A stretch of DNA of 64,000 nt from positions 316,220,206 to 316,284,205 of the forward strand of contig OY728119.1 of the NCBI GenBank assembly GCA_963277665.1, written 5' to 3'. Of this stretch, positions 39,600 through 51,690 are shown in pieces. Numbering within the stretch: position 1 is the first letter of the stretch; each line of letters opens with the position of its first letter. This DNA is from Viscum album (Eukaryota > Streptophyta > Magnoliopsida > Santalales > Viscaceae). The notes beneath the pieces are model-generated. The model was not told where the DNA came from, did no database searches, and saw only the letters and a list, made by a program, of their open reading frames with translations. Position numbers and translations under genes: made by a program.

Positions 39600-42500
39600 A
39601 AATAGTTTCACACTAAGAGTTTCTACATAGATCTGGATTATATGTAAGTAGAGTGGGTCTATAATATTGGACCATTTATTGGATGTTTATGATCTCATAA
39701 GGTGGACCATTTTTTCCTCTCATATTTAGTCATGATTCTACAAGGAACACCATGTGGGGTGACTAACATAGACATCTAGTCTCATGTGAGTCATTCTTGG
39801 TGTGTGAAATAAGATACAGTCAAAGGGTAACTCTTAATGTGTTTACTAGAGTTACCTGGAAAACACGAATAGAAAATATAGGGGGAATATTACCTAAAAA
39901 TGGTTCTATAAATTGAATAACCCATGATAATGGTTCCTATATAGATTAGGATCATACATAAGAGGGTAATTTTCACTATTTTTTGGTTGCACGTGAATCT
40001 TATTTTCACATGAGGTAAAAAAGAGACTCAACCTAGTGTTCTGAATGGAAAAGACCCATTATAGATGATGATTCATTTGGTCATGAACCATGACGGGTTG
40101 GGGTAATTATGATTTGTGTGGCTTTACCCATATGGGTTTCACTAAACATCTTGTGATCATTATAATCAAGTCTCAAACATCACCATATGTTTTTTGTAAA
40201 ACCCTCTAAACAAATCTATCATGTATGTAGGGGGATGGGAACATTTTTTTAAACTATGGACTCACCCATGATAGAAAATTTGGGCATTAATACATATATT
40301 GTGGTGACAGGAATCAATACACACATAGTTATTATATGTCTCCCTTCATAGGTCAAAATCAAACGAATGGAGAGGGGAATTTGTATCCAGTTGTACACAA
40401 TATTTGTCAGTATTCCTCCAAAAATATAGGTCTCATGTGTAGGGAATAAGAATTAAGACCTACCTTAGTATAGTATCATATGGAATGATGCACTATGGTG
40501 TGATGGGGATTTTATAGAGACTTGTGTTTGGGCCTGAGATAGGGGATCCAAGTATCACTACATACCCTATGATGATATGAATCAAGCCATAAATAGATAT
40601 TTTAATGGGATTACCTTGAACAGTGTAGTCTCATATGTATGGGGATAGGAAAAATGGGGGTTTCACCTTAGCACATGGCCATCTAGTGCTTAAATAAAGG
40701 AAAACACACCAAGGAAAAATTAGGGGCATTATCATAATTTTATTTCATATTTTTATAATGACACATATATCTAGGCCTATGATAGGATATCCAGGTCTTA
40801 TTATTCATCTTGGGCTATTTAGGGATCTAGCCACAAAAAAGATCTTTTTAGAATATGTTTACCATATAGATCTAGATCAAGTGAAAGGGGAATAATATAA
40901 TTTTTTCCTAAAAATAAGATATGTAACCAAATATTTGGAAGAAAATTGGGGAAAATATTTTTGACTCTACTCAGAATAAGTCCTTGAGCATCACTACATA
41001 TCCTAAAATAATCAGGAATCAAGTCACATATAGTTATTTTATTGATAGGTCCTAGGTGTGCAGTCTTAAACTAGATTGTATGAGTAAAGGGATATCATAT
41101 TGGTAAATTATTTCATTTATGGATGCATCTTATAGAACAATCATCTATGGGGGGGGGTAATAATAGTGATGATCCTATGGATGGGCCGAATGTAATATAC
41201 CTAAGAATCATTATGTATCCTAAAAGGCCACGAATCCATCCACACATAGTTATTTTAAAAAAAAGGTCCCATGAATGCATCTAGTTCACATGTATGGGAA
41301 TGGGAATTCCCTTAGATATGTTTTCTAGGCCTAGTATGGTAGATCCATTCATCATTGTGTATAATTTACTAATAGGAATCAAGGAACACATAGTTCCTAT
41401 AATGGAAGTCCCATGCACATAACAAACTATCATGTGGGGGAGTGGGATTGGAATTATGATTTGGACCATGATAGAGTGTCCAAGAATCCCTATATATCCT
41501 ATATGGATAAAACTAAATCCACACATAGTTCTTGTATATGAAGTCCCCTTACACAGATTTGTCTCATGTGTGGGGGAAAGGGTAATTTTTGGAAATTTTG
41601 ACATGGACAAGTATAAAAAAATCCAATAATCACTACATTTCCTATAAAAATAGGAATCAATACACATGTAATTCTTATTGTATAATGAACCTTTCATAGA
41701 TCAAGTTAAAATTAAATGTTAATAGAATATTATTTTAAGAATAAGTCTATAAAGAAGAGATTCCATGTCAAAATCTTCTATGTATATCTTAATCATTTGT
41801 AGGAGGAGGACATATTCATATTTTGATTAAGGGTGGTATGTTCCATGGAAGATTACCTTTACATTTATAAGTGTACCATAGATATTAGAATTAATAAGTC
41901 ATGTATTTCTTTTGATAAATGATTCCTTATATAGATCTAGGTCACATGTTTGAAATATGGGGAATTAATGATCTAAGTCACATGAAGAATATGTGAGATG
42001 GACTTCTATATGGATCATTCACTTAAAAGTGATGAAAATGTGACCCCTAGTAAAATGATAATGGGATATTGTGATCAGTTTAGAGTCATATAAGATGGAC
42101 TTATACCTCACAATTTATCATCATGCAGCAAGGTTGGCTGCCACGAAGATTAACATCATACGGTAAGGATTTTGAAGTGCAGTTTAATGCATTTGGACTA
42201 GTATATTGATGATATATGGTTTGAAATATATTTTCATGGAATTGGATTGGTTTCACATTGGTCTAATCTATATGAAAATTACCAGAAGCGTATCTCAGTT
42301 ATAAGTAAAAAAACCCAACATGAATGAGTAAAGGGTCATGAAGTGAGACAAGGTCATAGAATTTCAAAATTTTATCTTTTTGAAAAGGGGTAACTTATTA
42401 TATATATATATATATATTAAGAATTTTTTGATGTTCATATAGTCTAATATATTGATGTCACTATATATCCTAAAGTATTAGTAATGAAGTAACATATAGT

Positions 42501-42600
42501 TCTTTTGTAGAAAGGTCTCCATACTCATCTGGATCGCATAGAGGGAGATGGATTCAATTTTACATGGATATTCTTCCCATTAATGTTATGGGTCCCATTG
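39600..42600. repeat. Tandem array, basic unit about 135-145 bp with longer variants
   Basis: The anchor AATCACTACATATCCTA-like occurs at 40552, about 40792, 40989, 41216, 41349, 41485, 41628 and 42457. It is followed each time by AGGAATCAA(G)..CACATAGTT, then AAGTCCC or AGGTCCC, and CATGTATGGGG(A)ATGGG-like runs. Spacing is 133-143 in the middle and about 200-240 elsewhere; weaker copies extend to about 39.6 kb. The 138-codon open frame on the minus strand at 41281-41697 is a by-product of this array. Confidence 0.8.
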
Positions 42601-43199
42601 GATATCCCAATATAATAAATTTAAGTTCTTTTAGGATGAACCATATGTCGTTTATTTTAACATAGTGTGATGGGGAAGTAGATACTATGTAGTTTAAAGT
42701 ATTCCCACTATGACTGAGATTTCATGCTGTTTAAAGTCTTTTTACTAGGACTTTCATGTCATGAAATTTAAATTATTATTTACAAGAATTGGATATTTTT
42801 TTATTTTATATTATTTGTTCTTGTACTTGGATGCCAAATGGGACCTATGAAAAGTATTTATTAATAATTATTTCATTTCTTGGGGGATTTATGCACTCTC
42901 TGGCCATAGTGTATAGGGAATAAGAAGTATTGGAATATACCTCATGTAAGATGTAAGGTACTTCCCACTTTGGTTCCAACATTTGAAGGTTTCTTCCCTA
43001 GTATAATTAGGGTTTTAAAAACTGACACCATAGCTCCTTGTTAGAATAAGTGGAGGTGAACCTTCTAATTAAATCCCACGATATGATTTCGATAGATTTA
43101 TTGGTTTAGAAATGTATGAAACTTACTCTGATTGAGCCATTATAATTCATTGAGAAACTTATGGTATTGATAATATATTGAGAGTTGACCATATATATT

Positions 43200-43830
43200 A
43201 TTTTATATTCAAGGAAACTAAACTTTAGTTTCCAAAACTTCTTATGTTTCATAGACAAGTGAGTGTGGGGTCACTTGTGTGGTGGTGTGATAGGCTCACA
43301 AGGCAGGCAAGAGTTTATCTGGACAATATTTATTTTCCCTTTCAATCATTTTCAAGAGTATATTTTTTTGAGTTTTATTAAAGTTTTCTATTTACCCATT
43401 TTTTACCATGTTGTAGTGAGATGACTGGTTGGAATTGATATTCTACTCCGGATATAGAATTTTCAATTTGGAATAAAAGAAGTTGGCTCTCTTTTCAATC
43501 AATATTTTATGAGGGACACCAAATCCATTGACGGTATTTATCCTCAAAAAGTATATTATATTCTTAATCATAACTTCCTTGATGAATATTGGATCACCCT
43601 ACTTATAGAATAATTTAGTAGTAGTTAGGATATACTTTAACTACATAGATGTAGTTGTGGGATATATCCCCTTGACCTCCATTCCTCAAGTAGAAAACTA
43701 CTATGAGTAATTAGAGGTATGTAGAAACTATGGGGGTTAATGGAAGAAGATTTCATGTATTTAATAGGCATGCATTTTTTGGTGAATCACATTCAATATT
43801 ATATCATTACTAGACAAAAATAACCAAACC
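43200..43830 (-). pseudogene. int: E3 integrase, decayed
   Basis: Read on the minus strand: HQKMHAY...IH and LHTSNYS (zinc domain to core linker), then FST-stop-GMEVKG at about 43700-43670. The first catalytic position there is Glu (codon complementary to 43677-43679). Next come GFGVPHKILIEKRANF at about 43500, where the family has an Asp-Asn-Gly triplet and here Glu-Lys-Arg is read, and NQSSHYNMVKNG-stop-IENFN at about 43385, the third acidic position. The order and spacing match Tat-lineage integrases. Stops and at least one frame change make it nonfunctional. The C-terminal part toward 43000 is not clearly readable. Confidence 0.8.
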
Positions 43831-44234
43831 TTTTAATTTTCTCGGATAGTCTGGTTCCTAAATTTTGAGGTTTGGAACAGCCTGGATGAAATTATTTTTA
43901 TAGTGAGCATCTCTCCTTTTGTAATTCATTTGATTAGGGATACATTTATTACTTATTTATAATGTACATTATATCCATTCATCCCATCATGAAAGGTGAA
44001 TTTTGTTTTTTGGACTCAGATATGTTCTTTTTTTGATTGGTCTGTTAGGTGGGTCATATTTTTGGGGAAATCCATTATGGGGTTAATCCATATAAGAATG
44101 AAAATTGACTCATCATTCCCCATGGTAAGGTGGATTTGAATAAAATCTTCCATGTCACTAATAATGAATAGGTATACTACCCTTCGCTGTGCAATGTATA
44201 AGACTATCTCTTTATGGTATGGATCATACAAGGA

Positions 44235-44640
44235 TATTTTTGGGATAAGAAATGCATCACAATAAGAATTTTGTGAATGGGGAATGTGATTTAGTGTTGG
44301 TTTGAATGGTAACTCCACCATCGGTTCCCTTAGATAACCTTTGAGAGGGTTTAACTCGTCCTTCATAGTGAAATATTCACTGTTGATCTACACGATCACA
44401 ATATCTGAATCATCTTTGATATTTAGATGGGATATCTTACACTTTAGGGCTTGTTCTAGGCCTATAATAAGGGTTTGGTATTCCATAATATTGTTAGTGA
44501 AGCCTTTAGATAGAAAGAAGGAGTAGGGGAAAATTTCCTTTGTTGAGGAAACAAATAAAATCCTTGGACCAACCTAGTTGAGCATTGGGATTTATATTCT
44601 TTTACCAATGAAACTTAGAGGGGCCCCATCAAATAATACC
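44235..44640 (-). pseudogene. E3 second RNase H (aRH), the Tat-lineage hallmark
   Basis: On the minus strand VLFDGAPLSFIGKRI opens the domain. It is followed by GFTNNIMEYQTLIIGLEQAL, then HLNIKDDSDIVIV and a terminal HIPHSQNSYCDAF. The four acidic positions of archaeal-type RNase H (FDGA, MEYQ, DSD, CDAF) are all still present. Only three stops interrupt about 135 codons in one frame, which makes this the best preserved part of E3. An additional RNase H placed between the retroviral-type RNase H and integrase is known only from the Tat group among plant Ty3/gypsy elements. Confidence 0.88.
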
Positions 44641-44859
44641 CCCCATGTTTGGGGAGTGTTTTTGATATAAAAAACCTCTTCATCATAACGATAAGTGTTT
44701 ACTAGTGTGATTCACAGGGTAGGATGTTCCCCTAATAATGTTTGTTAGATCTTTCCCATTGAGTAACTTCTATAATACGAATTGAATGTGATACTATTGA
44801 AGAATGACCACCCATCAGTCCAAATTTAAAATCAGTATAAGGAGAACAAGGATGTACAT

Positions 44860-45190
44860 GTGTGGGTAGAATAAATTAAATTTATAGTGCTATAATTAGT
44901 GCCTCATCTTTTTTACTTCATATATTAGTGCTATGAGGTTATTATCAATATAATATTATTAGAACTTAGAGTCTATCATTTTTTAGTTGAGATATTAGAG
45001 AAAATTTTCTCCTCTTGTGTCATTTTTATATACAATTAGGATACTAAGAGATCACTCCACAATGACCACATTTAGGATGAGTGTCTTCCCTTCTAATAGA
45101 GAGAACAATACTGGTGGGTGCAATAGATATTCCTTGATATCCTTGAAGGATTCCTAGAAATCATCTTCCCACCAATAAGTAACTCTATTC
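44860..45190 (-). pseudogene. E3 RNase H, decayed
   Basis: On the minus strand TYWWEDDF begins at about 45181. It is followed by SFKDIKEYLLHPPVLFSLLE, an YIDNNLIALIYEVKKMRH block (about 44930) and a short tail. This is the usual connection from RT through RNase H in Tat elements. Several stops and no clear catalytic Asp at the expected DES position (ESL is read instead of the family DES). Confidence 0.75.
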
Positions 45191-46000
45191 TTTATCAGTC
45201 TTATAAACATGATGCACTTTCTGACCAGGTTCCTAATGAAATGCCCAATGTAGGAAAGGTGTCCCTAAATCCCTCTCAAATATTTGAGGTTTCAAGGAGG
45301 ATAAATCATGAGTATTTCTCTAGTATTATCAGGGATTAACTTGATACCACAATTTAATACCATAAATACAAGTAAATTTCCTAACGTCAACCTAAAGTTA
45401 CACTTTACCAGGTTCATCTTCAAGTTATGTTGGTTCAATTTTCTAAATATTGTTGGAAGGTCTATGAGATGATCATAATGCTTCTAGGATTTAACAACCA
45501 GGTTTTTTAAATTGAATTATTTTATTATTCCCATAAAGGTTTTTAATATGTGATTCATGTCACAATAGTAAGTGGAACCGATATTCTTCAAACAAAACAA
45601 CATGAAAAGGATGCATATTGTCCCTTGTGGTTCACTGAAATAGGTGGATTATTCATCTTTATGAGAAATAATAACTTGGTTTAACCCTGAGTACCCATCC
45701 ATAAAAGAAAGGGAATGAAAGTGGAGATCACATCAATCATTAGTTATGTGATTAGAACCCATAAATCATCCTTTTGAAAGTTTCTATTGAGGTCCTTGAC
45801 ATCGATGAAAACCCTAATATGTCCATTATTTTTATTGGTGGGGATGATGTTAGAAATCCATTTTAGATATTTCACCTCTCTGAGGAAAATGTATTTGATA
45901 TGTTTATCAACCTAGGATTCCACCTTAGAATCATATGAGATGTGAATTCTCTTAGAAGACTATTTAAAAGATCGATTGTCACTTTGGAAGATAATGATAT
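45190..46000 (-). pseudogene. pol: E3 reverse transcriptase, decayed
   Basis: On the minus strand: KHIKYIFLREVKYLKWISN and IIPTNKNNGHIRVFIDVKDL (about 45920-45780), QKDDL, then FHSLSFMDGYSGLNQVIISH (about 45720-45660), LFCLKNIGSTYY (about 45590) and LKNLVVKS (about 45510). The catalytic Asp pair before LVVKS reads Lys-Asn. MNLVKCNF, VLNCGIKLIPD and LSYIGHFIRNLVRKC close the domain. Motif order, the KDD(F/L) block and LVVKS match Tat/Ogre RT, not the chromovirus RT of E1 and E2. Between 46000 and 46800 only a degenerate spacer is seen. Confidence 0.88.
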
Positions 46001-46799
46001 GGGTAACTACATAAAGGTCTAGACCAGGAATTTGCTTGTAATTCAAAGTGAACACATAATGGTGTTGCCTCAAGAATGAGATTCATATCTCGTACTCTTC
46101 CAAAGTTATGATTATGTTGATAAATATGGGTTGCAGGTACAATTATATTACAAAATTCAATTATCTAAGATCATAGATAGTTGTACAGATAAATTCCTTA
46201 AACTTTGGAGGGGAATCTTTGATGTAATCCTCTTTTAATTACATCTCAACATCATCAAGAGTGTTCTTAGGACTGGTAAATAGTGTGGGAGAATATACAA
46301 TATTTATGATGGATAAGGGACCACCCATATCCTCAGTTAATTCCAAGGCATGGGTGTCATGATAGGAGCACTTAGTACGTTCTTGTTTTCTTCTTTGTTT
46401 TCATTGAGGGCTGAAGAAGAATTTCTATCCAAAATTTAAAGGGATATTATAGTGTAATTTTCAATTTCCATTAGTGATTTAGGAGAAATTTTGGTTTGGA
46501 TAGTGATGGAAGTGGAGAACTCTTATCCAGGGTGGTGACTAACCTGGGGATGACTATGATTATGTAGACATGAGATAATAGTTCCTCTATTGACTTTTTA
46601 GGAAATAAATACTCATCACTGGGAAAGCTCTAGGGGCTTGTGGGGGTGGTTCCCATTCTATTGGGATCATCAAACCTCATTTGAACCTATGTCATATATT
46701 TCATTCCTTATTAATTATAGAAACCCAACTCAGTGTACTAGGATTCACAATATTCGAATTCTGTACTACCATCTTATATTATACCAACTTTCCTATTAA

Positions 46800-47100
46800 T
46801 GGGATATTATAATCATTGGTAGAATGGTTGTGGGACCACTATGTGATTATGAATCCAACATATCCTCAGTAAGGAATTATATATCATTTCCTTCTGGATA
46901 ACAATGAACTCAGTATTGGACACCAAGTCTCTGAATTGGGAATTAATATTGATCATTCCAAGGAAATGTTTCTCACTATTTTCGTACCCCTTAATAGTTA
47001 GATTCATGGGGTAATCTCAACCTCACTATATCCTAGACGTCAAAATTTTTAGACCAATAAAAGATCAATCCCAGAGCTATTATCAATAAGATCCCACTGA
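46800..47100 (-). pseudogene. pro: E3 aspartic protease, decayed
   Basis: On the minus strand LIDNSSGIDLLL at about 47090-47055 occupies the active-site position (family pattern Asp-Asn-Gly-Ser). It is followed after a frame change by NLTIKGYENSEKHFLGMINI and SLLRICWIHNHIVVPQPFYQ, the last ending at 46813. The closing block, with Trp-Ile-His and Val-Pro, is typical of Tat/Athila proteases, in contrast to the Ile-Leu-Gly-Met-(Asp/Glu)-Trp type of E2. Confidence 0.82.
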
Positions 47101-48899
47101 ATTCTAGAATTGGTGGGATTTCTTAAAATATATAGGTGTCTGATATTCCCTTTAATATATTCTTCTCGATCTCTCTTTGTAATGGAGATGGTAGTAATAT
47201 ATTTAGATGAATATGTTTCCACTCGATTGACTTTGGCTATGATAACTTCTATCTGAAACTCCTTGGGGACTCTAGAGGGATTAGATAAGTTCCTTCCCAA
47301 GTTCTATTAAAAGATAGAGAGTATCTAGGATCTATATTTTATCTAGGATAGATGCAATCTATTTCAATATTCCATACTTCTACACCATAGTTATGTGATT
47401 CCCAAAGTATGGTTGATCCTTTCAATGATCCATGGGGGTTGAAGCACTTGAGTTCGATTGGTATAACACTTGAAAAAAAGTTGAGGGAATTACCATCAAT
47501 AACGGGGAGGTCCAATTCAGTCTTCCCACTCATCTTGGATAAATAGGAAATTGCAGACATGCTATCTTATCTTTCAAAATTATTTGGATTATAAGAATCT
47601 TGGGGGACTCCAAGTTGTATTTATTTTCTCATTGGGATCACTAAAGTGCTTTCCCATGGGTCCTAGCTGTATATAATGATTTGGTAGGGATGTGGCTATA
47701 AATTTTAGCTCATCCATGATTATGTGTTCTATTGTTTCCTCATATTATGTGGCCTCTACCTCTAAATCCCTAATGAGGTACATGGAACTCAAATTAATGT
47801 GTGTACTCATAATAAAATAAAGGGTATGATAAGTGGATTAAGTTAATGAAACTAAAGATAGGTTCCTTATCCAATGTTGATTTTGTCTGGTGGGGTGGTT
47901 CCCATATTATAAATGATGATGTAATAAAGTTTGGGGGAGTAAAGAAAAGTTTGAGAACCATATGTGAATCTTACTCTAACACCATGTTCTACTTTGGAAT
48001 ATTAAATCTTTATCCATTTGATGGTTTTGATGATTTACCTTTTGAAAAAGTAGGAGGTGTCAAGACTAAAATTGTTTGAAGAATTTTCACTCTATGAATG
48101 ATGTGGTCCTGATTGATCATATTTCAAGTCATAAAATTTTTATACTTTTATTTATGCCTACTAAAGACTTCTTGTCAATCGATATCTTCTCGTAATGGGG
48201 TGGTGGACACATGGGTCATTTGTGTGGAGGATTTTCCCAATATAACATGTTGAAAATTGATCACACCCAATTAGATATGTTTGAAGAAAAAAATTATTCT
48301 TGTATGGTGTAGACCAACCTCAGATGGTAAGAGAAATAATCAAAATGATCACTGAGCCCAAGTTCAAAAGGTTTCCTAGGTTCAAGAATAATTATGAGTT
48401 TATTTTAAATTGATGCGAGAAAATAACCGTTAACCTATTCACTTCAGAATATATTATATTCTTATTTTCCTAAAATTAGGAGTGGCCTTTATCTCTTCAT
48501 ACCTTCAGATAAAGTATTTTTTTTGTCTCGCATCAATAGGTGATGGATGATGTGGAGCCTACTCTTGTTCTTCAATGGACACCGGTATCGATTTGAGGGT
48601 GACAAAAACAATTTTTTACTTTTCCCATCTTTTCCTTTTTGTTGGGGGAATGAGATGAGATCTTGCACTAGTTTTCCTAATATCATCTTCTATACATTTT
48701 TTTTCAAAAACTCTTAGGATTCACTAAGATATTTAGTCAGGATCAATGATGTCAACAACTCATTATAGAGGTTATCTGAATAGTGTTCTAATGACTGCAC
48801 ATGCAGAAGTATAGTATTTATCAAGTATATTAAACCTTTACATATACCAATGAAGTAATACACTCTCTCATTTTCATGTTTTTTTCAATTTTTAGGGTA
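47101..48899 (-). other. E3 gag-protease linker, decayed
   Basis: Minus-strand open frames at 47049-47300 and 47339-47560 (MSAISYLSKMSGKTELDLPV...) lie in the right position for the gag C-terminus or the gag-pro spacer. They show no CCHC knuckle or other motif. The remaining part up to 48899 is stop-rich. Confidence 0.4.
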
Positions 48900-49290
48900 A
48901 AAAATCATCATTTTCTTTTACATATAGATGAATATATAGAGTAATTGATGGTTAAGGTCTTCTCATCCTAAGACAGACCCTACAGGTACGCTACTATACA
49001 AGACAAAGGCTTCCTCCATTAGAATCTATGTAAATTACCTAAGTTTTGTTTCCACTTGATGATTTTTTAGGCCCATCAAGTGGCTTCATCGAGACATAAA
49101 GTCTATGAGATGTGGTTTTGGATCTACCATGTCATAGAATTTCAAGGAAATATGGTTCATAAAATTGACCAGTGGTAGAGTTTCATCCACCCATTCCAGA
49201 TATTGTTCTATATCCACTGGGGAATGCTTCCCTTCCATGGATTCCATATTAGTATTAATTGAATCAATGGAATTGGGGAGTTATAGGGAA
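48900..49290 (-). pseudogene. gag: E3 gag capsid, decayed
   Basis: On the minus strand one frame with few stops reads VDIEQYLEWVDETLPLVNF, then DPKPHLIDFMSR, SHLMGLKNHQVETKLR, ILMEEAFVLYSSVPV and EDLNHQLLYIF. This is the retrotransposon gag pattern (Asp-Pro-Lys-x-His-Leu, then Ser/Ala-x-x-Trp, then Trp-Glu-Asp-Leu) found in Tat/Athila capsids; the Trp before EDL is a TGA stop here. It lies 1.8 kb upstream of the protease in element orientation. Confidence 0.75.
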
Positions 49291-51690
49291 ATTATGGAAT
49301 TATCCACCTTATGAGAAGACACAGTGGGAGAATCTTGATGTGTCAACCTGATATTCCTTATTATTTGATTTCTAGTTTGCATTAGGATACGGTGATTTTC
49401 TCAAACCAAGGGAGGTTGTTGTCGTAATAGAATAAAGTATTGATCTTTATCAACTATCATGTTTAGATATACTATTTTTCTGAATCTAGTGAAAACATGA
49501 TTTCCAGATTCCATACTTGTAGGAAATTCAAATTTCTCTTGGTGAGTGGGAGGATAAATATTCACTTCTTTTTGAAGAAGATACCCATTGGGAATATTTC
49601 CCTAGACTGGTTCCTCATTAAATCACTTGAAAATGAATGTCTCAACATCATATTATGATATTTTCACATTCATGTTGTGTATTTTAGGATTTATTATTGG
49701 TGAGCTGGATGTAGCCACACTTTTCCTTTTATCTCTGTTGAATTGGAATCGAGGAGGTGGAAACTCTTCATTTCTATGTGCCATGTTATGATTCCACCTT
49801 TTATTCTAGATGCACACATCCTTGACATGTGTGTAATTATTACCAAACTATTTTAATTTTGACTCTAAATTTTATCCCTTGAATTCCTTATCTCAATATA
49901 CATAATCCATTCAGCCAAAAGTGGTGGCATTTACCATGTCATATTTGGCTATACAAATCATTTTATTATCCTCCAAGTGATGGAGTGATTATTAAATTCC
50001 TACATCCCCTTTAAGGGTCAAATCAAGGTCCTCTCCCTATACAATCCTCTCATTGGGAAATTTTGGCTTCTGAATATATTGGGGTTTGATCTTTATTGTT
50101 CTGAGTTCCTGGGGTTTCGGTCTATTAATGGTGACCATGAAGGAATCTCAAGCCTCCCTCTCCATGTGGGCCCTAAATGAAAGGGGTAAATCATGTGGAT
50201 GTAGGGATTACTGGGGTGTTTGATATTGGTATCTACTACCCAGCTTGGGGGAGACTGATCTCATTAAGGGATATGGTTATAATGCCCCCATACTTGGGGG
50301 TTGGGGAAAATATGGGACTATCACTGGTTATTCCCAAACCTGTTAAGGATTTAATAAATGTCAGGGTATCAGTTGAGGTAAAACTACCCCCTTCCTTATG
50401 GGATGGGGTTGATCTATAGCCACCACCGATGTTTTTTAAACCCACAGGGGATTTGGTGTCCCCGAGGGTGGAGATGGATGTAAAAATTCCCCTATAGCTA
50501 TAGGATGGGGTCACATCCTAATGCATTTCATGGAAGTTTTGATTATTATTTTCTTGATCTGGCATATTTTCACTCACCCATAGGCCATTTGTTGCACCTT
50601 CTCAGACTATAAACTATAATATATAGGATGTTTCCTTGTAGTCCAAGGTTTTGGCCATCTCATTTGTGGTTTATTATTGACATGAAAAGAGTAATGGATC
50701 AAGATCCTACTATTGAACTACTTCTTTAGATTGTGATGTTTTTTCATCTTAGATACATGCGGATTTTGTTGGATCACCCAACTGTCTGGCGCTTTGCTCA
50801 GGCCAATGGTCCCTCCTATGGTAATGACCTAGTATGATACCATATCTGTATAAATATTATTTCTAGGGATGAGAAAATGTTAAATACCCCATAGTGACCC
50901 CTTCTTTGGATGCATACATCTTATGGGGATTCAATGATTATTTTCTAGAGGGCCTCTAGACTGTAGAGGTAATCATGTCAAAGGCTCTTATGATGATTTT
51001 CCAACCTCAAGTCCTGATCACCAGAGAGAGTGGATGGGTATATTGAAAAATAGATAATATTTGTGGCCATAAGATGATCATCATATCCTCTATAAGGGAG
51101 GTTCTTATCCTTAAGCTAATAGAACATTTCCCACTGCTTTCTTTCATAGTTAAGGTAATAATTCATACTTTAACTCATCTGGGATGTCATATTTAGAGGT
51201 GGTGATGGGTGATAAAATACTCAAGAGGTTATTCTCATCTATTTCCTTCTATATATTAATTCTACCATCTTCCTAATCAAATGCATATACCTCTACTTGG
51301 TCAGACTACAGATTTCAATTCTCTAGATTGCATGTTGATCATGGTAAGATGTCTCTAGAGAATTAAGGGGAATAACATACAATTAACCATGAATTTTTAA
51401 TAACCCTTCTATACAACGTTTCCCTATAAGGGAGTGGATTTCCTTTATTTGGTGAGATATCACCATGGGGAGGTTATCCAAGGTGGATTTAAGGGGTATG
51501 GTCTTAATAATCCATATCTATAATACCGCTGGGTGGAATTTCCTGATATTTTTTACCATATACTTCTAATAAAGAGTTGGTGAATCATTGATATGCTTCA
51601 TATATGCATTTTATATCCTTAAGGATTCTAGAATTAAGTTGGGTATGAATATGATCCACATAATACATTATAGTCACAAAATATTGACCC
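49291..51690 (-). other. E3 5' region: gag N-terminus and leader
   Basis: A minus-strand open frame at 50236-50514 is rich in Ser, Thr, Pro and Gly (GGSFTSTDTLTF; SDSPIFSPTPKYGG), as in disordered gag N-termini. It has less decayed base composition than its surroundings. From about 50520 to 51690 I see no domain; this would be the leader of E3. Confidence 0.4.

Noticed and set aside
41281..41697. 138-codon open frame on the minus strand
   Set aside because: It lies within the 135-145 bp tandem array; repeat structure with a unit length that can keep frame explains the openness, and no domain is visible.
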